A DNA stretch of 64,000 bases from Lewinellaceae bacterium (GTDB taxonomy: Bacteria; Bacteroidota; Bacteroidia; Chitinophagales; Saprospiraceae): NCBI GenBank assembly GCA_016716135.1, contig JADJWX010000019.1:1-64000 (forward strand), read 5' to 3'. Below, piece after piece: positions 1-9,460 of this stretch. The position numbers were made by a program, and so were the translations under genes. Below the pieces are notes generated by a model. The model searched no databases, was not told where the DNA came from, and saw only the letters and a list, made by a program, of their open reading frames with translations. Positions within the stretch are counted from its first letter, which is position 1. The number at the start of each line of letters is the position of its first letter.

Positions 1-220
1 CCCGGTTCACGGCCTTCTGCAAATTGATGCGGGCGAAGCCGAAATTCAGTCGGTGCAAATTGTCGATCTGTTGGGCAGGCAGGTGTTGGAGCAGCAGTTT
101 CCAAGCCGGGGAGTTAATTCCGTTCAGATTGAAACAGGCATGCTCCAACCCGGCATTTATGTTTTAAAAGGAAAATTGCGGAACCACGGGCTGTTTGTGC
201 AAAAACTGGCGAAACGGTGA
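1..220 (+). CDS. 3' end of a T9SS-exported protein (C-terminal sorting domain)
   Basis: An open frame enters from the left edge (codons from position 2) and stops at 218-220. The visible 72 residues contain VQIVDLLGRQVLEQ, then an alternating hydrophobic stretch with LQPGIYVLKG and end in FVQKLAKR. This is the classic type A C-terminal sorting domain of Bacteroidota type IX secretion: the D-x-x-G-R turn, the PGIYV strand and a basic last strand. The tail directs a cargo across the outer membrane and is then removed. The cargo itself lies outside the window, so its function is unknown. The domain call is strong because the motif order and the distance to the stop fit the family. Confidence 0.85.
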   Translation, partial: PVHGLLQIDAGEAEIQSVQIVDLLGRQVLEQQFPSRGVNSVQIETGMLQPGIYVLKGKLRNHGLFVQKLAKR

Positions 221-270
221 CTCCGTCTTTCGGCCCGAATTTTTAGCGCATGTTGGGGGGGCAGGCCAGG

Positions 271-780
271 GTAAACGCATTAAAATCTCGAGCGACCTCG
301 GAGAGGTCGAATTTGTGCTGCGGTCAAATAATTCGACACTGATTCGACCTCTCCGAGGTTGTGAGCCTGGCTCTAATGGACCGGATGCTACAACTATTTG
401 ACCTCTCTACCGGCGTGCAATGATTGGTAATATTTGTGGTAACCATTTGGCTTTTAGCATTTCTCCCTTGCGCTTGTGCAGGTTCCTCGCTGCGCTCGGA
501 ATGACAATGCGTATTAAATAAAACAGGGAGGGCGGTAAAACCCGGTAAAGCAACATTTCGTCGCCCCTTTCTTTTAGCCCAACCATTGGGGATGCTGAGG
601 CCAAAACTGGGGGGCGAGGTAATGTTCCCTTTTTCCAAATCTTTCGCTCCCCAGATTCTTATAAGGTGGTCTTGTCATTCCGAGTGCAGCGAGGAACCTG
701 CCCGCTCGAAAAGGGGAATCCTAAATATAACTTGCCTTTGCACGCCGGTACCGAGGTCAGTTATAGTTTAATGCGTTTGC
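271..780. repeat. Foldback intergenic element, copy A (outer element)
   Basis: The gene-free stretch 221-940 is mostly repeat. Inverted ends GTAAACGCATTAAAAT (271-286) and TTTAATGCGTTTGC (767-780) bound it. Inside are copies of the palindrome GACCTCGGAGAGGTC (294-308, 346-360) and an inner element (408-750). A second copy of the whole arrangement lies at 24649-25199. A small separate palindrome follows at 795-852, with arms around GCATCAAAAT and another GACCTCGGAGAGGTC at 817-831. No protein is visible. Confidence 0.7.
408..750. repeat. Inner TACCGGCGTGCA-bounded palindromic element, copy A
   Basis: The ends are TACCGGCGTGCAA (408-420) and its exact inverse TTGCACGCCGGTA (738-750). The interior carries inverted copies of the motif GGTTCCTCGCTGCGCTCGGA (about 480 and 680), so the whole 343 bp can fold back on itself. 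Related elements with the same ends lie at 24733-25062 and 57088-57392. No coding capacity was recognised. It is probably a MITE-like non-autonomous element. Confidence 0.65.
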
Positions 781-940
781 TTTGGGGGGCAGGGTAAACG
801 CATCAAAATCACAGGCGACCTCGGAGAGGTCCGTTGCATTTTGATGCATTTGCTCTGGGGGGCAAGCCACTTTCCGGCAAGTATAAAGTTTGGTCACCGT
901 ACGCAATCCGGGCTATGGCCAGGCATATCAAATCTGGCGT

Positions 941-3817
941 TTATTCTTTTTTAGCCGCAATGTTGCACGTATCGTGCAGTGCGCCGGAGATAAACCGGTC
1001 TAATTTTTCACGCCATTCTTTTGGGGTACAGGTTTTCACCAGGTCAAACAGTGGACCGGGTTCTGCGTTTGTGCTGTTGAGGAAACGCAGCGTAGCCTCC
1101 AGCTGCAATAAACTTCCGATGAGCAGGTCATTGCCGATGAGCAGTTCATTGGGATTGTGGCTGCCGCCATAGCTGCGTTCGATCTGCAGCACCTGGCCGG
1201 AATTGCTCAGGGCATAAGGCTGGAGCTGTTGTTCGACGGTGCTTTCCGTTTGCAGCTGCAATGCTTTAGCCAAGCTGTTCAGTTCCTTGCGGGCTTCTTC
1301 GAGAAACGCTTGCATGGTATGCTCCTCCGCGCCGCGCAGATCGAGGGAAACGCGGGTGCTGCGGTAATAGCTGATGAAGTCGATTGGATGAATGGAAATC
1401 AGCTCAACCCCTTCGCCGCCCTCCGTTACAGTACCCGAGAGCGTGCCATAAACCCAGGCTTGAATTTGTTGGAGGAGAAAATGTTGCCGGGCTTCCGGAA
1501 GATTTCCCTGCACCCCGAAGGTGGCGACCGCCTCTTCGGGAATTACATTCCTGTTCGTTCCCGGCAGGAGCGCAATTTCGCCAATGACCACCTTCAATTT
1601 CGTTTTACGCGCCGCATTAATTTTTTCCACCAACGCAACAAAATGCCCGGCCAGGCGGGCGATTGCCACACCGGGGTCTTTCCGGTCTTCGAGCAGGGTA
1701 GCCCCGGCGTGATTCCGCTCACCTTTCAACCGTACCCGAATGGCAACATCGAGCTTCCGGGAAACACGACTGTCCGGTGCGCCTTCGATCACGCCGACCG
1801 TTACCCGCAAATCCCGGAAACGTTCCTTTTTCGCCAGATTCCGCAAACGGTGGTTGAGTGCCAGAGCGCCCGACTCCGCATTTTCGCCATTCAGGAAAAA
1901 GTCTTGCTGGTGAATGCCCATAATCGCATCGACAATAACCAACGGTACGCCGCTCCTGTCTAATACCGGTCCTTGCTCAATATGCCGTTCGTACGTATGC
2001 GGTGTATAAAATAATTCGGGATCAAAGCATTTTTCCAGCAGTTCCACGCTGCCGGAGGCGGGTTCAAAGTCGTTCACCAGCGTGATGGCGCCCGCAGCCT
2101 GGTGTTTTTTCAAAAAGTTCAGCATAGCCGTCAAACGAACGCCGAAATTTTCGCCGTCGCTGTTTTTCATGCGGTAAATTCTGTCCGGCGCGGCAAGCCC
2201 GGCTACGGCGGCACTTCCCGGCATGGAAACATCCTCCCCGGTAAAGGTCATCTCTTCGCCAATAAATGCGGACACCATCAGCATGCTGTCGGCTCGGGCG
2301 TCGGTCGGGATGTAATTAAAGTATTTTTTAAGATCGGCCAGGATATGTGCGATCTCAATACCGGCCATTACACCCAATCGCCCGTCGTATTTGCCGGCAT
2401 CCTTTACGGTATCGATGTGTGAACAGTGGCAAATAGCCTTTGCAGTGCACTGTTTGATGTAGGCAGGCGTTGAAATCCTATCATCCGGCAGGCCATTGTG
2501 CGAATACAGGCCGTGGATATTGCCCACCTTATCCACAAAAACCGCCATGCCGGCGGTGTTCATTTGTTCGATCACTTCGAGGGTGGCTGCAAAAAAACGT
2601 TCGTTCAGGGTGCGTGCATCTATTTCTTCGTTGGCATCCTGGCTCACGACAGCCATTTTTTCGATCCTGCGGCGCAAGCGCATGCTGATGCCAACCACTT
2701 TGTTCAACTGGCGTTGGCGGGGCAAAAGCCGGTTCAGCGGAATACCCAGCCGGAGCCAGCGTTCCACCTGCCGAATGGCCCTGTAATAGGCAATGATCAA
2801 TTCAATTTCGGCCAGTGGCGCCAGCCGTTCCTCCGCCTGCCGGGCATCCGCTTTGAGAATATTCCCGAGCTTCAGGCCGGCCACATGGGATTGCAGTTCT
2901 TTTCGAAACAACAATACATCGCCCAGGTGCGAAGCCCTGGCTTGTAACATTTTGTCGAGCGGCTCATTCAAAACATCGCCTTTCCCGGTTAATTTTTGTT
3001 GCCGTTCATGGGTTTGAGCGTCCTTGTTGGGAATATTGTTGGCGTAGGTCCAATGGTTGGGATCGCCGATGGAAGCCGGCGCTGCGCCATTCAGCAAACG
3101 GACTAATTTGGCGTGATGTGCCTTCGGCGCCAATTCCGTTTCCGTGCTCCATTGGGAGGATGCCAGTTGCCGGCGTTGTAAAAAAGTGAGGTAGCGATGG
3201 GCCAACCGGAAGCGGCCAAGCAATGGCGCCGTGAAGATCAGGGCTTCGTCGTCGTTGAGGTAATCCCGCAATTCTTCTATTTCGATCAGGTGCTCCTGGT
3301 TGATCGTCGGATCGAGAATCAGTTCCACATCGGTTTGCTCCGACTCCTGCCAAAATTTGATGATCACAAAAATATGGCTGCGCGCCTCCACGTACTGCAC
3401 TTCTCTGTCGTGGTGCAGGAGAAAGGGGCCCGTTGAAATGGCTCCCTCTTGAATTTGTACGGCTGCGCACTTGTCTTCAATCATTTTAAAAAGCGTCGGA
3501 TCGTAAAAATCCTTGACGCGGTAAAGCGGGTTGTCGCTAACCAGAGCGTACGGCCGTTTTCGGAAATCACGCTCCCGCAAAGCCTTTTCCGACATGTCTT
3601 TTTCCATGATCATGCCCCGTTTCAGGGCATAGAGCGGAATGCCCAGCATCATCAGTTTTCGCAGGATAATGCTGCATTTATCGCCGCAGCCGTATTCTGC
3701 AATGGTATACGGCAGGGGCAGGTATTCCCGTATCTGCCGGATGAGATTCAGTATTTTATCCTGCTCTTTTAAAAGTGGCAGCCCGGTGGTTTCATCATAA
3801 TCGATCACTATGTCCAT
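941..3817 (-). CDS. M20-family amidohydrolase (N-carbamoyl-amino-acid/allantoate type) with an extra N-terminal cysteine-hydrolase-like domain
   Basis: The C-terminal half (about residues 420-950) matches the zinc amidohydrolase family of N-carbamoyl-L-amino-acid and allantoate hydrolases. It has HIDTVKDAGKYDGRLGV (metal ligands His and Asp), then EEMTF (paired Glu), HIEQGPVLD, and a late SGAGH-like region written as SYGGSHNPNE. Such enzymes usually have about 410-430 residues; this one has about 958. The additional N-terminal region shows Cys48 (GCGDKCS), His148 (SHIFVIIKFW) and Asp169 (LILDPT) with transglutaminase-like spacing, so a second hydrolase or amidase activity is possible (inference). 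I chose MDIVIDYDE as the start. An upstream in-frame ATG at 3874 would add 19 unconvincing residues. No signal peptide is seen, so it is probably cytoplasmic. The gene stands alone, convergent with nothing on its left. Confidence 0.75.
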   Translation of the reverse strand: MDIVIDYDETTGLPLLKEQDKILNLIRQIREYLPLPYTIAEYGCGDKCSIILRKLMMLGIPLYALKRGMIMEKDMSEKALRERDFRKRPYALVSDNPLYRVKDFYDPTLFKMIEDKCAAVQIQEGAISTGPFLLHHDREVQYVEARSHIFVIIKFWQESEQTDVELILDPTINQEHLIEIEELRDYLNDDEALIFTAPLLGRFRLAHRYLTFLQRRQLASSQWSTETELAPKAHHAKLVRLLNGAAPASIGDPNHWTYANNIPNKDAQTHERQQKLTGKGDVLNEPLDKMLQARASHLGDVLLFRKELQSHVAGLKLGNILKADARQAEERLAPLAEIELIIAYYRAIRQVERWLRLGIPLNRLLPRQRQLNKVVGISMRLRRRIEKMAVVSQDANEEIDARTLNERFFAATLEVIEQMNTAGMAVFVDKVGNIHGLYSHNGLPDDRISTPAYIKQCTAKAICHCSHIDTVKDAGKYDGRLGVMAGIEIAHILADLKKYFNYIPTDARADSMLMVSAFIGEEMTFTGEDVSMPGSAAVAGLAAPDRIYRMKNSDGENFGVRLTAMLNFLKKHQAAGAITLVNDFEPASGSVELLEKCFDPELFYTPHTYERHIEQGPVLDRSGVPLVIVDAIMGIHQQDFFLNGENAESGALALNHRLRNLAKKERFRDLRVTVGVIEGAPDSRVSRKLDVAIRVRLKGERNHAGATLLEDRKDPGVAIARLAGHFVALVEKINAARKTKLKVVIGEIALLPGTNRNVIPEEAVATFGVQGNLPEARQHFLLQQIQAWVYGTLSGTVTEGGEGVELISIHPIDFISYYRSTRVSLDLRGAEEHTMQAFLEEARKELNSLAKALQLQTESTVEQQLQPYALSNSGQVLQIERSYGGSHNPNELLIGNDLLIGSLLQLEATLRFLNSTNAEPGPLFDLVKTCTPKEWREKLDRFISGALHDTCNIAAKKE

Positions 3818-3969
3818 CGTCGTCGTATTTTTTTGATTAAAGGAAATTGGTTCGCGGCAAAAACCGGCCGGCACAGTATTAAAATCGTGTTAAGAACAAC
3901 CCACGGGGGTTTCCTGCCTGCCGGCTTGTGCACTAAGGGGAAAATAACATTAAACAAAACCTTTTTCCC

Positions 3970-4539
3970 ATGAAGAAGCACTTTATGCTCACCGCTCTTT
4001 TTGTGTGCGTCATTTTTGTCGACGCACAATCCGAAACACGCACACCCGAAAACCGGCAAATGCCGGGCATTAATCTTGAAAAAATTTACGGAGAAACCGA
4101 GGCTTTCGACAGCTACGGCCAAGGCTATGGCAAGACCAGGCACGATGGTTGCGACAAATGCAAAAAGTCGAAAAAACACGGCGCCTGCAACCAACCCGGC
4201 AAGCACTACGGCAAGCACAAAAAGCGCGGCTCCGGCAAGCACTCCTGCTGCAAACACAACCAAAACCGAAGCTGTGGCGGCAATGACCGTTGGAGCGATC
4301 GAAACAGCCGCGATCGTCGGAACGATCGTTGGGGCAACGACAACCCACGCGACCGGCGCGATAATACCCGCTATGGATCTGAGCAGCGCGACAACGACAG
4401 ACAATACCGCGGCGGCGCCTCCCGGACTTCGCAGCGCCGGGTAAACGGCAACAGCCAGGTAAAAACCAACCGCCCCGGTGCGGCGCGTCGGGTAGGGACG
4501 CGACCGACAAGTTCACGGCCGGCAGGTTCGCGGCTATAG
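3970..4539 (+). CDS. Small secreted basic, Cys/His/Arg-rich low-complexity protein
   Basis: This encodes 189 residues. It begins with a clear Sec signal peptide, MKKHFMLTALFVCVIFVDAQ. A short acidic segment (INLEKIYGETEAF) follows, then a Cys/His/Lys region (about 55-105: DGCDKCKKSKKHGAC, SGKHSCCKHNQ), and finally a long Arg/Asp/Asn-rich tail (NDRWSDRNSRDRRNDR and similar). No family is recognised. The Cys and His clusters could bind metal, and the Arg-rich tail could bind polyanions such as DNA or cell-wall polymers; both are inference. The opposite strand also holds a long open frame (3808-4404), but that reads as generic Val/Ala-rich hydrophobic sequence, and the signal peptide here decides the strand. 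The gene is divergent from the amidohydrolase gene. Confidence 0.6.
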   Translation: MKKHFMLTALFVCVIFVDAQSETRTPENRQMPGINLEKIYGETEAFDSYGQGYGKTRHDGCDKCKKSKKHGACNQPGKHYGKHKKRGSGKHSCCKHNQNRSCGGNDRWSDRNSRDRRNDRWGNDNPRDRRDNTRYGSEQRDNDRQYRGGASRTSQRRVNGNSQVKTNRPGAARRVGTRPTSSRPAGSRL

Positions 4540-4573
4540 GGTACAACCTGAATTGAAAAAATACGGTTCGGCA

Positions 4574-4798
4574 AAACATGAGTCATTCCGAATTTTTAAA
4601 ATGACTTCGGAGAAGTCAAATATTTGTAGATCAAAGATTTAATGGCGATCGACGACCTCGGAGAGGTCGCATGTGCAGGGGGTAGCACCTGGATATTCGA
4701 CCTCTCCGAGGTCGGGCAACGGGTAACCGGAGCATTTCTACAAATATTTGACCTCTCCGAGGTCTTTTTTATGGAAAAATTCGGAATGACTCATGTTT
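4574..4798. mobile_element. MITE-like 225-bp element, copy 1
   Basis: Perfect 24-bp terminal inverted repeats (4574-4597 and 4775-4798) start with AAACATGAGTCATTCCGA. Inside are three copies of the 15-bp palindrome GACCTCTCCGAGGTC (4654, 4699, 4750) and no coding frame. A second copy of exactly the same length lies at 58433-58657, with roughly 12 differences by eye. Both ends differ from the other copy at the same paired base. No clear target duplication was found. It is presumably mobilised in trans by a transposase encoded elsewhere. Confidence 0.75.
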
Positions 4799-4852
4799 AC
4801 TTCACAATACACGGTCAGTTTATAGACTGCTTCAACCTGAGGCCACCAATAT

Positions 4853-6973
4853 TTATACGGCAAGGGGAATACCTTCTTCCACGGTTGCCACCGCCGGCTT
4901 AACAAAATACATCCCGACTTCTCCTTTCCCTTTGGTGCTTATCATGCCCCGGTACACACATTGAAATTGTTTTTTTATCAGCTCGTAGGTGCTGCCGGAA
5001 ATGTTCACCTTGCCCGCTTCCCCGCTGCTTTCCATGCGTTGGGCAGTATTGACGGTATCGCCCCAGATGTCGTAGGCGAATTTTTTTATGCCCACGATGC
5101 CGGCTACCACCGGGCCGGTATGCACCCCGATACGAGCTTCAAAGAAAAATTTGCCGGCGGTTTCCCGTATCCGCTTGCGTTCTTTCATAAATGCCTGCAT
5201 TTCCAGGGCGGCATTCAGCACATTTACGGCATGTGTATCGTTGGGGCTGGGGAGCCCGCCCGCAGCCAGGTAGGCATCGCCGACGGTCTTGATTTTTTCC
5301 ACTCCGTGCTTTTGCATGATCAGATCGAAAGCGGAAAAACACTCGTTGATTTCAGCAACCAGATCCTTTGGGGTCAATGTTTCCGACAATTGGGTGAAAT
5401 CCTTGAAATCGGAAAACAGCACGGTGACTTCGTCGATCATCCTGGCCGCTGCCGAGCCCTTGGTTTTCAATTCCTCTGCAATGTCGGCGGGCAGGATGTT
5501 CAACAGCAGGGCATCGCTTCTTTTTTGCTCCTTTTTCACTTTGTTTCGCTGGCGCAACATGGCCAGTGAAAACAAGACAACCATGACAAAACCCGCCAAC
5601 AGCCAGCCGCCGATAAGCTGTTGTTTTTTAATTTCACCCAGGGTTATTGCCTCCTTTTTTTCGAAGGCATAAGTAAGTTCTTTTTGGGTCAGTTCCTTTT
5701 CCTTTTCTTCGTTAAAAATGGAATCCTGATAGCTTTTGTACTGCTTGAAATATTGGAGCGACTGATCCAAAAAAATAGATTTTTGAGCGCCGGCGGAAGA
5801 TTTTGCCCAATCTTCATACAGTTTTGAACTTGATAGTGCATTTTCCTGCAAGAGTGGTTTGAGGTTTAGTTCCTGGATAAGGGCCCTTGCCGTATCGAGG
5901 TACATTTCAGACTTTGGATAAACGCCTTTTCGCCGGAATATTTCCCCCAGTTGATTGAGGATATTGGCGCAGAGGTTTCGGTTATGAATGCGCTGAACCA
6001 TGTCGAGGCTTTCCTGCAATTTTATAAGCGCGACATCCGGTTCGTTTTTGCCGAGGAGCACTCTGGCCTCGGAATAGAGTACCTCGGCAATGTATTTCTC
6101 GTAATTGTTTTTCCTGAAAATAGACTCCGCCTGTTGTAAAAAATAAAGCGAACTATCCGGCATCTCCAATATGCCGTAAACATCTCCCAGGTTGATGTAA
6201 ACAATACCGGCTCCATCCACGTAGTTTATTTTTTGAAATATTTTCAGTGCCTTGTAGTAATACGGCAGGGCTTTTCGGGGCTCTTTCATGGCAAGATAAT
6301 TATTGCCAAAATTGATCAACACACTGCCCTGGAATTTTTCAAGATTGATTGCTTTAAACAAATCCAGGGCTTCCTGATAATTGCCCAGAGCCGCAACATG
6401 ATTGCCATCGTCTTCATAATTCGTACCGGTGCGCCATAGCGCAACGGCTGTCATTTTTTTACAAAACAAGGCTCGCTCCGCCGTCCTTTTTTTACACTGT
6501 TTGAAATTCCGGATGGATTGCCCGTAGGCATCAATCGCGTTGTATTGTTCATCGTTGAAATCGTATGCGTCGGCCAGGAAGAACCAGGATTTGGCGGTTT
6601 CGAACTGATCGCCGGATTGTTCAAACAGCCGGATTGATTCCTTGAGTTTTTCGATGGCAAGCGGGAGGTTTTTGCGCAAGCGGTTGAGCCTGCCGTCGAT
6701 TTGCAGGCATTTTGCCATGCCCGGTTTATAGTCGAGTTCGGCAGAGCGCGTTGTGGCTTTTTCCAGGTATGCCGGCACCGAATCTCCCTGGTTTTGGTCT
6801 GCGAAAAATTCCCCGATGGCACAAAGAGCATCGACGGTCGCTTCGCCTTTTGTTTGGAGTTTCAGGATGCCCTTGAGCGAATCCAGTGTGTTTTGCGCGG
6901 GCAGCCTTTTGCCGGCTCCGACGAGCAAAAGCAGTATTAGCACAATGGGAAAAGAAACAGCCTTTTTCATCAT
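4853..6973 (-). CDS. TPR-containing membrane class III adenylate cyclase (paralogue 1)
   Basis: The order is: signal peptide (MMKKAVSFPIVLILLLLVGA), a periplasmic tetratricopeptide region (about 40-410), a membrane segment (GGWLLAGFVMVVLFSLAML, about 455-475), a short linker with LLLNILPADIAEELK, and a class III nucleotide cyclase domain (about 515-690). In the catalytic domain VTVLFSDFKDFTQ and KTVGDAYLAAGG supply the two metal-binding Asp residues. Lys in KIKTVGD and Asp in YDIWGDTVN fit ATP rather than GTP specificity, and N-x-x-x-R in VNTAQRMES is the transition-state pair. The predicted product is cAMP, controlled by a signal sensed outside the inner membrane. I chose the MMKK start because it gives a clean signal peptide. 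It lies downstream of a close paralogue (7277-9352) on the same strand. Confidence 0.85.
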   Translation of the reverse strand: MMKKAVSFPIVLILLLLVGAGKRLPAQNTLDSLKGILKLQTKGEATVDALCAIGEFFADQNQGDSVPAYLEKATTRSAELDYKPGMAKCLQIDGRLNRLRKNLPLAIEKLKESIRLFEQSGDQFETAKSWFFLADAYDFNDEQYNAIDAYGQSIRNFKQCKKRTAERALFCKKMTAVALWRTGTNYEDDGNHVAALGNYQEALDLFKAINLEKFQGSVLINFGNNYLAMKEPRKALPYYYKALKIFQKINYVDGAGIVYINLGDVYGILEMPDSSLYFLQQAESIFRKNNYEKYIAEVLYSEARVLLGKNEPDVALIKLQESLDMVQRIHNRNLCANILNQLGEIFRRKGVYPKSEMYLDTARALIQELNLKPLLQENALSSSKLYEDWAKSSAGAQKSIFLDQSLQYFKQYKSYQDSIFNEEKEKELTQKELTYAFEKKEAITLGEIKKQQLIGGWLLAGFVMVVLFSLAMLRQRNKVKKEQKRSDALLLNILPADIAEELKTKGSAAARMIDEVTVLFSDFKDFTQLSETLTPKDLVAEINECFSAFDLIMQKHGVEKIKTVGDAYLAAGGLPSPNDTHAVNVLNAALEMQAFMKERKRIRETAGKFFFEARIGVHTGPVVAGIVGIKKFAYDIWGDTVNTAQRMESSGEAGKVNISGSTYELIKKQFQCVYRGMISTKGKGEVGMYFVKPAVATVEEGIPLAV

Positions 6974-7078
6974 AATTGATTCGGTTGAATTTGGCGATGG
7001 CAATTTGTTTATTGCCCCTCGTTGGAAGGCTTGCCGGGCCTGTTGACCTTGTCTCAGAACAAAGCCTGGCGCGACAAA

Positions 7079-7146
7079 CTTTTCACCGCGAAGGCGTCAA
7101 GGCGCTAAGAAAATGCTCCGCGTCTTGGCGCCTCGCGGTGAAAAAG
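7079..7146. repeat. Imperfect hairpin repeat between the two cyclase genes
   Basis: CTTTTCACCGCGAAGGCG pairs with CGCCTCGCGGTGAAAAAG around a centre near 7113. The arms are related to the perfect 32-bp hairpin at 61040-61108 (shared CTTTTCACCGC and GGCGCTAAGA). The site follows the stop of the 7277-9352 gene on the minus strand and may end its transcript. This repeat type occurs in intergenic DNA and has no coding frame. Confidence 0.55.
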
Positions 7147-7276
7147 AATATGCTACGTCGGGCAGCATTGACAACGTACTTATGAGATAAGCGCAACAGG
7201 CCAGTCGCCTCTGATTTTTCGAAAATCACGTTCATCTGGGAATAAAACCTTGATCGGGAAAAACAGGGGTACACTG

Positions 7277-9352
7277 TTATTCGCCTTCCACGGGCGACCC
7301 AACAAAATACATCCCGACCTCCCCTTTCCCTTTGGTGCTTATCATGCCCCGGTAAACACATTGAAATTGTTTTTTTATCAGCTCGTAGGTACTGCCCGAA
7401 ATGTTCACCTTGCCCGCTTCACCGCTGCTTTCCATGCGTTGGGCGGTATTGACGGTATCGCCCCAGATGTCGTAGGCGAATTTTTTTATACCCACGATAC
7501 CAGCCACCACCGGGCCGGTATGCACCCCGATACGGGCTTCAAAGAAAAATTTACCGGCGGCTTCCCGGATCCGCTTGCGCTGCTCCATGAAGGTTTGCAT
7601 TTCCAGCGCGGCGTTCAACACATTTATGGCGTGGGTATCATTGGGGCTGGGCAGGCCGCCCGCAGCCAGGTAGGCATCGCCGACAGTCTTGATTTTTTCC
7701 ACACCGTGTTTTTGCATGATCAAATCAAAGGCGGAAAAACACTCGTTGATCTCTGCAACCAACTCGTTCGGCGTCAGCGTTTCCGACAATTGGGTAAAAT
7801 CCTTGAAATCGGAAAACAGTACGGTGACCTCGTCGATCATCCTGGCCGCTGCCGAGCCTTTTGCTTTTAGCTCCTCCGCAACTTCGGCGGGCAGGATATT
7901 GAGCAGCAGTTCGTCGCTGCGTTTTTTACCTTTTTTAATTTTATTCCGCTGATAGAAAACGATACCTGCAAACAACATGACGACTACAAAGCCGCCCATA
8001 AATCCGTTGCGAATCAGTTTTTGCTTTTGCAGTTCCTGTTTTACCTGGGCGTCTTTCCTTTCCTGGGCTGCTTTTTCCTGGGCCGTTTTTTTATCGAATT
8101 CATATTGCATGCGGATTTGCACCATTTTTTTGGTGTTTTCCTTGTTGTGCATACTGTCGCGTGTCGCGGTATAGCGTTTTAAATGTTCGAATGCTTTTTG
8201 CCAGTTGCCGGTGGCACTGTCCAGTTGCATAATACCCTTGTAGTAGAAATTCATTTCACCGATGCTTTCCATTTTCTCAATCAGCGAAAATGCCCGGTCA
8301 AAATAGTGCTTTGCGGCGCCCATATCCCCGAGTTTGACGTAGCAGTCTCCGATTTTCGAATAGAGCCCGGCCAAAGAAGGCGTATTGGAAACTGCGCGGA
8401 AGGATTCGGCAGCCAACAGGTAGTTTTTTAGCGCCGTGTTATAGTTATTCGGTGCAACATAAACATCGCCGACACCGGAATACGACCTGCCCATGCAGGT
8501 ATGGTTTTTGATTTTCCGACCTTTTTCATACGCAATCTGGTGCTGTTTCAGCGCTTCCGAATAATTCCCTGTTTTGGAATAACAACGCCCCAGATCATTG
8601 TAGCTAAGTGATTCGTTGATAAAATCATCTGCCTCTTTTAAGGATTTAATACTTTTAAGATAGATTTTTATAGCTTCCGCATAGTTGCCCTGCTCTTCGA
8701 GGTTATTGGCCAAATTGCTGCTTATAACGGCATAGCCCGCTTGATCTCCGGCATCCTCAAATATTTTTAAAGCGGCATAGGAGTGCTTTAGCCATTCAGG
8801 GTGCATGCCCAAATTGCTGTACACCCAGGCAAAAATGTTGTGGACTACACTCTGATTGTACAGGTTGCCGATTTTTTCATAGCCCTTCAATGCAACAGGC
8901 AGGTATTTCAGCGCCTCAAAATAATTGCCGTCGTCGGCATAATCCTGCGCAATGAATAAATTGACCATCGCGATTTTGTCCTGGATACCCAGTTTTTTCC
9001 AAATGGCAAGCGCTTCAAAATGATAGTTCAAGGCTTGAGCAAATTCGCCGTTCTGCCAGTGGTTGCGCCCGATCACTTCTTTGGCGTACCCGATGCCTTT
9101 TTCCCAATTCAGCCGTTTGGCGAGGGCCAGTGTCTGGCTGGCGTATTGCTGGCTTACTTCCATATCGATCTGACTGTACCCGTAGGCCAGGTGGCTTAAT
9201 AATTTGACTCTGGCGGTGTCTTCCGTTGATTTGGACAGTTCCGTTTTCAGGGAGTCGATGCGTTGGAGGCCTTGCTTTTGGGCGGTTGAAACGGCGATGT
9301 TGGCAAACAGGAGCAGGGTAGTAAGGCGAATGCAGGCCGGATACGTTTTCAT
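7277..9352 (-). CDS. TPR-containing membrane class III adenylate cyclase (paralogue 2)
   Basis: The architecture matches the neighbour at 4853-6973: a signal peptide starting MKTYPACIRLTTLLLFANIA, a TPR array (about 50-400), a membrane helix (GFMGGFVVVMLFAGIVFY, about 450-470), a charged linker with AQEKAAQERKDAQVKQELQK, then the catalytic domain (about 510-685). The catalytic part keeps the two metal Asp residues (LFSDFKDFT, VGDAYLAAGG), the Lys and Asp of adenylate specificity, and the Asn/Arg pair. It is almost identical, also at DNA level, to paralogue 1, while the TPR sensor halves have diverged strongly. An upstream in-frame ATG at 9490 would add 46 residues without a signal sequence, so MKTYP is preferred. 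The likely role is cAMP synthesis in response to an unknown envelope signal. Confidence 0.85.
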   Translation of the reverse strand: MKTYPACIRLTTLLLFANIAVSTAQKQGLQRIDSLKTELSKSTEDTARVKLLSHLAYGYSQIDMEVSQQYASQTLALAKRLNWEKGIGYAKEVIGRNHWQNGEFAQALNYHFEALAIWKKLGIQDKIAMVNLFIAQDYADDGNYFEALKYLPVALKGYEKIGNLYNQSVVHNIFAWVYSNLGMHPEWLKHSYAALKIFEDAGDQAGYAVISSNLANNLEEQGNYAEAIKIYLKSIKSLKEADDFINESLSYNDLGRCYSKTGNYSEALKQHQIAYEKGRKIKNHTCMGRSYSGVGDVYVAPNNYNTALKNYLLAAESFRAVSNTPSLAGLYSKIGDCYVKLGDMGAAKHYFDRAFSLIEKMESIGEMNFYYKGIMQLDSATGNWQKAFEHLKRYTATRDSMHNKENTKKMVQIRMQYEFDKKTAQEKAAQERKDAQVKQELQKQKLIRNGFMGGFVVVMLFAGIVFYQRNKIKKGKKRSDELLLNILPAEVAEELKAKGSAAARMIDEVTVLFSDFKDFTQLSETLTPNELVAEINECFSAFDLIMQKHGVEKIKTVGDAYLAAGGLPSPNDTHAINVLNAALEMQTFMEQRKRIREAAGKFFFEARIGVHTGPVVAGIVGIKKFAYDIWGDTVNTAQRMESSGEAGKVNISGSTYELIKKQFQCVYRGMISTKGKGEVGMYFVGSPVEGE

Positions 9353-9460
9353 AAGCAGTGCGGTTGATTTTTGCACAACAAAGTTGCTTCCGGGCCCACC
9401 GGATCGGCTTGCCATTTCTGAACCAATGCTTACCAATTCTGAACCTTTGCCGGTTGCAAG

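Noticed and set aside
3808..4404. 198-residue Val/Ala-rich hydrophobic frame on the minus strand
   Set aside because: It overlaps the signal-peptide gene at 3970-4539 almost completely, and its composition is what the Arg/Asp/Lys-rich sequence gives when read backwards.
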